This document shows, one piece after another, positions 1-8,245 of a stretch of DNA of 64,000 nucleotides. Each line of letters starts with the position of its first letter. The stretch's first letter is position 1. Below the pieces are notes generated by a model. It worked only from the letters and a program-made list of their open reading frames with translations, was not told the DNA's origin and did no database searches. A program made the translations under genes and the position numbers. The stretch is from Cryptomeria japonica (Eukaryota; Streptophyta; Pinopsida; Cupressales; Cupressaceae): positions 143,754,476 through 143,818,475 of the forward strand of contig NC_081413.1 of assembly GCF_030272615.1 (NCBI RefSeq), in the 5' to 3' direction.

Positions 1-1
1 G

Positions 2-335
2 GGCATATACAAATTTGATTGGATGACACTAGTTGTAGATGATGCAAGGAGCATCACAAAATTTATCTACAATCACCCTTGGGTTCTTAATTTGATAAGA
101 GACCACACCCAAGGGAAAGAGTTAGTAAGATTGGGTGTCACAAGGTTTGCAATGGTTTTCCTAATGTTGTAAAGTATTATTGGTTCATTGACTTCTTTGA
201 AACAAATTTTTGAGTCAACCATGGCTAGACTCATCTTATTCAAAGAAGCTTGAAGGAGAAAGGGTTGCAAGCATAGTTTTTGACAACCCTTTTTGCACAA
301 AGAACTACATAGATCATGAAGGTAACCTCAAGACT
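2..335 (+). pseudogene. hAT-type transposase relic, middle part
   Basis: Translation from base 2 gives a stretch typical of plant hAT transposases of the DUF659 type, including VVDDARSITKFIYNHPW, VLNLIRDHTQGKE and LVRLGVTRFA. In the family this part precedes the C-terminal dimerisation region. The frame is broken by a TAA near 174 and a TGA near 252. The reading then continues in another frame with IVFDNPFCTKNYIDHEG. The 5' part lies outside the window. The rest of the gene is found at 730-915 and, beyond the inserted long unit, at 7951-8152. Recognition rests on family motifs remembered for hAT proteins. It is clearly a dead copy. Confidence 0.75.
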
Positions 336-713
336 TTGAATTTAAATTCAAATTGAATATATATATTTTTTAATTCAAGTCTTTCATTATAAATTTGTAA
401 CTTTAATCTTTTTGTTAGTAAGATTGGGTGTCACAAGGTTTGCAATGGTTTTCCTAACATTGTAAAGTATTATTGGTTCATTGACTTCTTTGAAACAAAT
501 TTTTGAGTCAACCATGGCTAGACTGATCTTATTCAAAGAAGCTTGAAGGAGAAAGGGTTGCAAGCATAGTTTTTAGTTTTTGACAACTTTTTTTGCACAA
601 AGAACTACATAGATCATGAAGGTAACCTCAAGACTTTGAATTTAAATTCAAATTGAATATATATTTTTTAATTCAAGTCTTTCATTATAAATTTGTAACT
701 TCAATCTTTTTGT
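121..713. repeat. Tandem duplication of about 293 bp inside the hAT relic
   Basis: The segment 121-413 is repeated at 414-about 713 with few differences, starting at GTTAGTAAGATTGGG in both. The second copy carries a few extra bases near 570 and lacks a TA pair in its AT run. Both copies hold the same hAT transposase piece, so the duplication happened inside the transposase gene and is itself a disabling change. Confidence 0.9.
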
Positions 714-729
714 ATATGTAGATTGTAGG

Positions 730-915
730 TGTCGAGTCGTCGATTAGAGTTCTTCAGTTTGTAGATGTGGATCAAAATGCAATGGGGTGTATTTATGAGG
801 GCATGGACCAAAGAGTCCATAAAAAATTATAACAAGGGGGACAACCTCAAATTTGATCCCATATGGGAGATTGTTGATAGGAGGTGGAAAAATCAACTCC
901 ACCAACCCATCCATG
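730..915 (+). pseudogene. hAT-type transposase relic, C-terminal part before the insertion
   Basis: Two frames give hAT motifs: VDVDQNAMGCIYEGMDQ and then FDPIWEIVDRRWKNQLHQPI. In hAT proteins the latter is followed by a histidine-rich step and then YFLNPRF. Here the reading stops at 915, exactly at the left end of the 7-kb unit, and resumes at 7951 through the duplicated CCATG. This places the insertion inside the coding sequence. At least one frameshift lies near 825. Confidence 0.8.
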
Positions 916-938
916 TGTTGTGACCATTTCACACATCG

Positions 939-955
939 CCCCATTTGAAATGGGG
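939..955 (+). repeat. 5' subterminal hairpin of copy 1
   Basis: CCCCATTT-G-AAATGGGG is a perfect inverted repeat with 8-bp arms, 23 bases inside the unit end. The same place holds a hairpin in copy 2 (near 53145) and copy 3 (near 63010-63026). The shorter units have a different GC-rich inverted repeat there (24965-24982 and 33369-33386). Confidence 0.8.
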
Positions 956-1363
956 ACCCCCTCTTTTTTGCTCGTTTTTCGCTCGCTTTTCGCTTCGCTT
1001 TTAGGGTTTTGTTAGTCAGTCAATTGTCTGGATTTAGGGTCAAGCCTTAGGGTTTTAATTGCCGTCTTTTCAGGCCAGAATCCAGTCAGTTTTGAGAGCT
1101 TTTGAGCTTCTTTTGTAGAATGCAAATTTTGAATGCAATGATTTCGCCAAAATGGTCTATTTTCAATTGGAATTTTTTTGAGTGCAGAGCTTAAATTTGT
1201 CTAAGTGTTGAAGATGAAGTGTGAATTTTTGTCCAATTGAGTAATTTTGACCAAATTTTGACTTTTTTTGATTTTTGATCCCAGGCATTGGGAATGATTC
1301 GTTTTTGCCTCGTGAATTGATTAAACTTGTGAAATCATGTTATTTTGACCTGTAAGAGCAAAA

Positions 1364-2787
1364 TCGCTCCTGTCCCTCAGTGAAGGACAGGAGCTACAAA
1401 TCAAATATTGCCTTATACTTGCAAGATTTTAATGATTTGATGATTTGAAGAGGTCCAAGGAGATATGTTTTACCAAATGAATATAACTTGAAGTGCCGAC
1501 ATGAAGGAGAATGACCCGGAATGCCAAAATCGCTCCTGTCCCTCAGTCAGGGACCAGGGCGAAATTCTTTGTAGCTCCCGTCCCTCTCCAAGGGACCAGA
1601 GCGAAATTTGCATAAAGGCATAGATTTCGAAAGATTAACAAGCATCAAGTGATTAACGAAGATCAAGGGATCACGTTTTACCCAATGAAGACAATTGCAA
1701 GTTGGAGAACGCAAGCATGAACCCAAAGACTTGAAGTTCGCTCCTGTCCCTCAGGAAGGGACCAGAGCGATGTTTATTATATTGGCCAAATCTCTCAAAA
1801 ATCACGTAAGGTCAAGGTTTTGCAAGGTCGTATGAGGTCCAAGGCATGATTAGAAGGTGATATACAAAGACTTCAAACGTTAAAAGATCCTCAAAATTGA
1901 ACACAGAAGCTATATCGCTCCTGTCCCTCTCCAAGGGACCAGGGCGATTTGCTTAGGATTCTTCATTTTCCTTCAAGTTCATGCCAAGTCAGGGTTTTTC
2001 GGGATCACACAAGGTCTAAGGCATCATAACAAGGTGATATGCAAAAGGGTTAAACGTTAAATGATCATCAAATTGAACAAAGAGGCTATATCGCTCCTGT
2101 CCCTCAGGAAGGGACCAGAGCGATTTGCATAGGATCCTTCATTTTCATTCAAATGCATGTCAAGGCAAGTTCACGCAAGATCAAGGACGTCCTTTAAAAG
2201 GCAATGAACAAGGAACCAAGGTTGAAGGATGATGCGTTTTAGCTAGAGCTTCAAGATCGCTCCTGTCCCTCCCCAAGGGACAAGGGCGATGATCCTTCCA
2301 ACGTTTAAATGTCTTGTGGAATTCAAGCGAAATGAGCATGGAATGAAAGAATAGCATTGTTTGTCCTTCACAAAGATGATTGAGGCTCGAATTTACAAAG
2401 GTCAAGGAGAAGTTATGAGGATCGCTCCTATCCCTCTCCAAGGGACCAGGGCGATATTTGCCAAAATACCTATTATCCTTCGAAGATCACGTTAAAGCAA
2501 AATTGCACAAGGTTTAAAACATCGCTTGGAAGGCGATACAAAGGAGGTGAACGTTAAGATGAGCTTGGAATGGAGAAAACACTTGGATCGCTCCTGTCCC
2601 TCTCCAAGGGACTAGGGCGATATCACATTTAAAGACATTCCTTCGCACAAACAAGTCAATCAAACTCGAAGGACCTAGCTAAAATGTCGATTTGAACGTG
2701 GAGATGAAGACTTTGGATGTCAAAAGTGCAAAGATTAAGACCAAATTGATGGATCGCTCCTGTCCCTCAGTCAGGGACCAGGGCGAT
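1364..2787 (+). repeat. Array of 10 near-palindromes, about 166-bp period
   Basis: Ten copies of a motif of the form ATCGCTCCTGTCCCT, short loop, AGGGACCAGGGCGAT start near 1364, 1530, 1573, 1738, 1914, 2089, 2255, 2421, 2587 and 2753. Most steps are 165-176 bp (several are exactly 166), with one of about 43. The arms are complementary at about 12 of 15 positions. Sequence between motifs is weakly similar from unit to unit (recurring CAAGGTC and GGTGATATACAAAG), so this is an old tandem array in which the palindrome is the conserved part. It ends about 340 bp upstream of the gene's TATA box. Possible roles are binding sites or structured RNA; neither is shown. Confidence 0.9.
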
Positions 2788-3123
2788 GAGGTATGTATAT
2801 TTCATTTTTAAATTTTGGCGCCCAAAACAAATATTTTTGAATTTATTTTAAATGCTAAAATTCGATATGTTTTGAAAATTCAATTAAATGGCATTTAAAA
2901 TAGCGCATGGTATTAATTAATTAATTGTTTTTTTTTGCCTTGTGAGAAAAATCGAATTTATTAAATAATAAGGAAGGCATTTAATAATTAATTATTAAAT
3001 TAATAAAAAATCAAAAGGAGCGCTTGGTATTTTAGAGGTCAGCCTTTATTATTTATTTAAAAATCATTTAAATTGCCTTATTTTTACACAAGTCGGCCTA
3101 AGGTAATTATGGTGAGAAGCGCC

Positions 3124-3130
3124 TATAAAG
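3124..3130 (+). promoter_or_regulatory. TATA box of the internal gene (copy 1)
   Basis: CCTATAAAGGGGAGA is a good plant TATA box. The equivalent position is kept in copy 2 (CGCTATAAAGGGAG on the minus strand, near 50321) and copy 3 (GCTTATAAAAAGG, near 60181). It lies about 540 bp upstream of the likely start codon and downstream of the palindrome array, so the gene probably has its own promoter. Confidence 0.6.
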
Positions 3131-3472
3131 GGGAGATGAAGATCGTCATTTTCACATCATCATTTATCATCTCTTACATGCGATCTTGAAGGAGAAAGTG
3201 CGAATTGTGTTTGAGGAGCGAACTTAGTTTTCACTTGAGCGAATTGATAAAGGATCGATCATTTAGAGGAACGTTGCTTTGAAGATCACGTCAAGGACAT
3301 ACCAAAGGTGGCGAATTTGTCAAATGCATTAGAGATCACGTCAAATACTTGAAGAGTGGCGAAGTTGATAAGAGGAACGTTGATTTGAAGATCACATCGA
3401 AGCTATCTAACGTCAATTTTGCCTAGGCGAATTTTTATTCATTTTGCATTCTAGAGTTAGCTCTCTATTGAG

Positions 3473-3666
3473 GTATGGCGATATTGGTTTTATTGTTTTA
3501 ATTTTAGATCGTCATAGCTTAAATTTTGGATTTTGAATTCCTAGCTCAATCGTTTTATTTTAGGAAATGATAACTCAAAGACTTATCATGAAGTTTCCTA
3601 AAATTTACTCTCTAATCTATGTTATGCATTGCAATATCTAGTTACTTATTATGAAATGTTGTGTAG
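3473..3666 (+). other. Putative leader intron (copy 1)
   Basis: A donor-like AG|GTATGG stands at 3471-3478 and an acceptor-like TGTGTAG|GT ends at 3666, three bases before the likely start ATG at 3669. Both sites are kept in copies 2 and 3. The interval is AT-rich and 194 nt long, a normal plant intron size. Without it the leader could still be read through, so this is inference. Confidence 0.45.
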
Positions 3667-3668
3667 GT

Positions 3669-6600
3669 ATGGCAACCCCGAAGGCGGGAGCATCCACCAG
3701 TCGTTCAGCTCTCATGAAAGAAGATCAGAAGACCGAAGAAGTGGAGACTAAGATCGTGTCCAAGTGGAGTAACATTGGAGATACCAACTTGGGTAACTTC
3801 AGCACGAAGAAGTTTCGAGAGGTCCCTTACATTGGCAAGCCATCACCTGTCGCCCGGAGAATAATCGAGAGTGGCATCATTAAGGCGGCCGACTTTCCTC
3901 CAGCTGTTCAGTGCCATGAGTTGATGATCGAGTGTGCTCGTCACTATGATCCACAGTCCAGAACGATCGTGTCCAAAGAGGGAAACACTTTGGCGTACCT
4001 TTCAGAGGAAGCTATAAGTGAAGCTTTCCATCTTCTAGAGCACAGGGACATGATATACAAGAGCATAGAAGGAGCCAGATCAATGTACGAAGATGATCCA
4101 GATGCTTGTCTAAGCATTATCAATAAGAACTGGCTACTTAAGAGCCGTCCCCGTCTGAGCAAGGTCCCGAACACACCGCACAGGATTGATTTCCAGGAGG
4201 AGTACAGAGATTTGATTACCATGCTCAACCGAGTTACAGGAGCCCCTCATGCCTTCTATTTTGAGAAGTGGATGTTCTACTTCATCCAGGTGATTGTTCA
4301 GGGAAAGGGTACGATACATTGGGCTAGGATGATTAGCCATTGCTTGGACGTACAGTTGAGGAGACTCAAGGCTACTAAGTCCTTCCACATGAGTTCATAT
4401 GTCATCTATGCCTTGATCAGGAGTGTTGAGTACGCAGGACTACCTCACAGAGGAGTGATTGGAAGAGGACCCGGCGAGGTCAGAGCTAGTGATTCCTATG
4501 CCTACTTGCACCATCCGCCAGGAAGCAACTATAAGTTGGTTAATGATACTTTCACGATGAACATCACCAGGACGTTGCAAGGTGGAATTCACAACAGGTT
4601 ATCTCAGGATGCACAGGAATTTATAAAGAGGTACGGTGCTTGGTTCATTCAGTTTCCCAAGTTCACTTATATTAGAGTGCATGGATGTCCTTTACCTCCA
4701 TACATGTTGCCGAGATATCCGACAGACAGAATTGTGTTACTTGAAGTAACAAGACAGTTGGCAGCATATGTGAAGGCATTCAGACACAGACATCAGAATG
4801 GAGTTCCAGTAACCATCATTTTGGGCAATTCAGTTGAGGTATGTCCTAATGCTTTAGCCATGGATGACGCAAAGAAGGAGTTAGCCTTGTATTCTTTTTC
4901 ATCTTTTGCTTTGAGAGAAAGCTTTGATCCACATGGACATTTAGAGGAGACAGTCGGCAGAAAGTTTAGGCATGAGTACCAAATAGAAGATTTTATGATG
5001 AATCTCTTAGATGATCTTGAAGTGAAACGGAAAATGCATTCTAGATTGCCTTTGGATTTCATCAGGAAATGCAGGATTTATAGAGTGGCCGACCAAGCTC
5101 AGGACAGTGGCAGACATATCCAGTCTTCCTATGATCGAGAAAGCAAAACAATAAGGTTAGATTGGAATGAGCCCGAGGTCGTGGATTTAGATACTTTGAT
5201 GGCACCAGTCTTGTCTTGTACTCGCAGATGGGTTGACATACAACATCAGAAGTTGAGAGAACAAGGCATAGCTATGACTTTCACTTTGGAAGAGAAACCA
5301 GCCGAAGGTGGAGCTAGTGTGAGTGAAGGCAATCCTAATCCTAGAAATTCAGGTGAAGGTAACCTTCGATGTGCCAGTGAGGGCAATCTCCATTCAAGAG
5401 GTTCGAAGAGGAAAGAGAGACCTGGAAAGAGAGAATCTTCCAAGAAGAAACAAGAGGCTAACAGAGATCGATCATCTGGTACTTCTTCTAGACCAGAGAA
5501 AAGGACACTTCAAGTGGAAGAATCCATGGAATCGATGGTACAGAACGACAGGCAGGAAGAAGGACAGGCACAGCAAGGGTCACCAGATGGATCTCTCCAG
5601 GACTATGAGTTAGATGAAGATAAAGAAGACAACGAAATGACATCTCCTCCCAGACAAGAAGAAATAGTGCACAAAGAGATTCAAGTTCAAGAAACAAGAT
5701 CGATTATCCCAGATTGGTTGAAGGAAAGATTAACCAAGGTGATCGTAGTAGAGGACGAGGACAATGCAATTTAGAGAGCCTTGTTGGACGTTCACACGAA
5801 GTAACAGAAAAGAGGAAGGCTACCAAGATGTCCAAGATGATTCGAGATGAGACTGGATCCAGGAAACTGCAGATAGCTACACCGGCAGTAGACAAATATG
5901 AAGGTGAGATCTTAGCAGAGGAATATGATATACAGACATTTGAGCTAGGACCATCCACAGCAGAGCAGACATTGGATGATGCCACCGATTCATTTGAAGC
6001 ATTGAAAGACAAGCTTAGAGAAGAAATGGAGAAGAACAAAAAGCTTGGGAGAGAGGTCGGTGCATGGAGGACTTATTTCAGTCACCTCAATGAACCTTTG
6101 GGACGTCAGGATCCAACTAGATTACCAGTGCAGGCACTTCCACTTCAATCAATCAATGAGGCAGAAAGATTCAGGAACATGGTCCAACGTACAAGTACTT
6201 GGATGGATAAATCTCATACAGTGGCCATAGAATTTGTAACAAGGATGATGAAGATTATTCATCAAGCTATCCAAGTTCTTGAGATAATCCACAATTCGAT
6301 GATAACAGTAGCTGCATTTGCCCATACCAAAGATGTCATCATTCCCGTCTTGAAGGTAATTAGACACACATCAAGGAAAGTTTTAACGCAAGAGAAGATC
6401 TTGGATGGAGAATCTCACAGTTTGTTTCAGTGGTCAACCTTACTCCATATGAAGAGTGTTTTCTTCGAGGACATCAGTGTTAGATGTGGCCAAGTTGAGG
6501 AGGTGATCAATCCGATCCAGGACAGAGTATTTGAGGTACTTCGTACCATTCTTGGCAGAAGGATCGAGGTCGAGACAGATATGGATATGCAGGAATTAGA

Positions 6601-6886
6601 GGATAGAATCAAGGTCATCTTTTGCAAGGACGCAAATGTTACAGATGAGCAATATGATCAAATGTTTGCCACCATGCTCCTGATTGAAAGAACAAAGGAA
6701 CTTGAATCTACTTGGGACGCAGCTCTTCTAGATGCATTCGATCAGGTCATCCACTTGGAAGAGAGTATGAAGAGTCTTCCCGAGATTCCAATTGCAGAAA
6801 TCGAAGGAATCGTGACAAGATTCATTGCATATGCCAAAAAAGAACATTGGAAAGGGAATAAGGTTCTAGATGAAAGGTTGTTATAG
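3669..6886 (+). pseudogene. Unrecognised ~1,070-residue element protein, frameshifted (copy 1)
   Basis: I do not recognise this protein. The likely start is the second Met (MATPKAG) just after the putative splice acceptor; an in-frame Met lies 18 bases upstream. The N-terminal 450 residues form a compact domain with motifs SNIGDTNLGNF, GFPPAVQ..EL.IECARHY in its relatives (ADFPPAVQ here), KWMFYFIQVIVQGKG, RYGAWFIQFPKFTYIRVHG and LPRYPTDRIVLLEVTRQ. Its make-up loosely recalls plant mobile-domain or plant transposon-associated proteins, but no match is claimed. A basic, Ser/Glu-rich linker with SKRKERPGK and an acidic stretch follows. The C-terminal 390 residues are helical and coiled-coil-like. 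Near 5765 four bases present in copies 2 and 3 are missing, giving a TAG at 5772 and moving the C-terminal part to another frame. No reverse transcriptase, integrase or transposase motif was seen. Confidence 0.8.
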
Positions 6887-6995
6887 ATGACATGGCATCT
6901 TATTTGTCATTGGTTTGTCTCCTAGGTTTTTGTGCCAAATTTAATATTTGGCTATGTATTTAATATTGTTCAGTAAAAAGGAGGCCATTTGTAAC

Positions 6996-7013
6996 AAACC
7001 CTAATTAGGGTTT
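6996..7013 (+). promoter_or_regulatory. 18-bp double telo-box palindrome (copy 1)
   Basis: AAACCCTAATTAGGGTTT is a perfect palindrome made of two head-to-head telo-box motifs. It stands 65 bp upstream of the second TATA box. The same 18 bases occur in copies 2 and 3, in the short unit at 34734-34751 and in the diverged unit at 15213-15230. Telo-boxes are known plant promoter elements; their role here is inferred. Confidence 0.7.
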
Positions 7014-7077
7014 AGGTGTCATGATCTTGACCGTTGATCTACTTTCGATCTGGACCTTTCATTGTAATTGGGGATGC

Positions 7078-7085
7078 TATTTATA
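7078..7085 (+). promoter_or_regulatory. Second, LTR-type TATA box (copy 1)
   Basis: GCTATTTATACCCC lies 190 bases after the gene's stop codon. Related units keep CTATAAAAGG or CTATATAAAGG at the same place (minus strand at 22586-22595, 25438-25447, 34660-34669, 10909-10919). It would drive transcription toward the CAACA end, as an LTR promoter should. Confidence 0.6.
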
Positions 7086-7250
7086 CCCCAATTTTTCATT
7101 TCATTTGGTAATAGTCAATAGTCAATAGTTAGATATCAGAGAGTTTAATGTATTAGAGAGATTAGAGTTAGAAGCAATTTTATTTTGTAGCAAGATTGAG
7201 TTTTGAAGAGAGGAATTCAAGCAATTGTTGTACATGATGACTTGGAAATC

Positions 7251-7256
7251 AATAAA
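7251..7256 (+). terminator. Possible polyadenylation signal AATAAA (copy 1)
   Basis: AATAAAATATTG stands about 170 bp downstream of the second TATA box, where an LTR R region would carry its signal. Copies 2 and 3 have AATGAA at this position. Confidence 0.4.
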
Positions 7257-7928
7257 ATATTGAAGTTATGGTGTTTTGTTGCAACTTTCTTGGTTATCTT
7301 CATGGTTGTTTAATCTACTCGAATCATGCTCAATCAAAGTAGTGTGTTAATTTGAAGGACATTGTGTGAGACTTGATCTTTGGTAGGATTCGTAATCCAA
7401 ACCACTAGCTTCTTGCTGATTGTAGGAACGCCTTGCGTGGTTGACTGGAGAATACTTTGAGTCCCTTAATCTTCAATCATTATTGTATCTTGGATATGTA
7501 CCTTCGTGGTAGTGTCTTTGATCTTTGATGCATTGAATATCATTTTGTTACCTTAGAAGATCGCATCAATTTCAATAGAGTTGTTATCTTATGGCGAAAT
7601 TGAAATTGGTTGAATCTTGCCAAGTCTTGTCTACACGAAGTCATTCTTAGGGTTAGATTAGATTAGACCTCTTTCAAACCCTACTCTTTTGTTATTTTTG
7701 AAAAGTTTCTTTAGTTTTAGTAAAATCTTGAACTTTCGGAATACGTAAGACCCCTTGGAGGAAACAGCAAATCACATCATACCTTGGAAGCTTGTCCACA
7801 CGTAGAGACCCTACTAACCAGAACCTTGGAGTCTTCCTAACTGATCCTTTATGCGAATCTTCAGCAGTTAGAGGCTTTTTCTCAAGAGAGGATAAGATGC
7901 CTATTGGTATGTTATTCTGTGTATGATG

Positions 7929-7943
7929 GTGTACAAAATACAC
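7929..7943 (+). repeat. 3' terminal hairpin of copy 1
   Basis: GTGTA-CAAAA-TACAC, seven bases before the CAACA end. Copies 2 and 3 have the identical hairpin (at 45500-45514 and 55394-55408). Other subfamilies have different but self-complementary arms at this place. Confidence 0.7.
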
Positions 7944-7950
7944 GTCAACA

Positions 7951-8152
7951 CCATGTAGCAAGGTACTTCCTCAATCCTCGTTTTTTCTCTTCAGATAACT
8001 TATCAAATCTTGATGGAGAGGTTATAGAGGGGCTCATAACGTACATTCATAGGATGACACCCCAGGTTGAGTTCAAAGACCTCATTGTTCAAGAATTGAA
8101 AAGTTATAGGGTTGGAAGGGATGGGCTCTTTTCTTCGAAGCTAGCTACCTGA
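7951..8152 (+). pseudogene. hAT-type transposase relic, C-terminal part after the insertion
   Basis: Directly after copy 1, and in frame with the sequence left of it through one copy of CCATG, the reading is VARYFLNPRFF, then DGEVIEGLITYIHRM and ELKSYRVGRDGLFSSKLA before a TGA. The YFLNPRF motif is a hallmark of plant hAT transposases of the DUF659 type. Weak C-terminal similarity (SLFDAGASRLTSNLASP) runs on to about 8245 past further stops. The split proves that the long unit jumped into the hAT copy. Confidence 0.8.
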
Positions 8153-8245
8153 GAAAGAGCCACTCAAACACCAAGTATAAATTAGGAGTCTTTATTTGAT
8201 GCAGGAGCATCTAGGCTCACAAGCAATCTTGCATCACCATAAAAA

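Larger units (their letters stand above)
916..7950 (+). mobile_element. Long gene-bearing unit, copy 1 (solo-LTR-like)
   Basis: The unit is 7,035 bp, begins TGTTGTGACC and ends CACGTCAACA, so it has TG...CA ends with a 5-bp inverted terminus TGTTG/CAACA. Flanking CCATG occurs at 911-915 and 7951-7955, a perfect 5-bp TSD. I found no direct repeat between its first 500 and last 900 bases, so it is not a complete LTR element by itself. Order inside: terminal hairpin, palindrome array (1364-2787), AT-rich stretch, TATA box, putative leader intron, gene (3669-6886), double telo-box palindrome, second TATA box, AATAAA, terminal hairpin. TG...CA ends with 5-bp TSDs are typical of LTRs, hence the reading as a solo LTR with a coding U3. 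An unknown non-LTR transposon class remains possible. Confidence 0.85.

Noticed and set aside
916-7950. Helitron, because of the terminal hairpin
   Set aside because: Helitrons end CTRR, insert between A and T without TSD and encode Rep/helicase. These units have 5-bp TSDs and TG...CA ends.
916-7950. Complete LTR retrotransposon with its own two LTRs
   Set aside because: No direct repeat was found between the first and last kilobase, and no primer-binding site or pol lies inside.
916-7950. Mutator or CACTA-type DNA transposon
   Set aside because: These make 9-11 bp or 3-bp TSDs and have longer or CACTA ends. Here the TSD is 5 bp and the inverted end only 5 bases.
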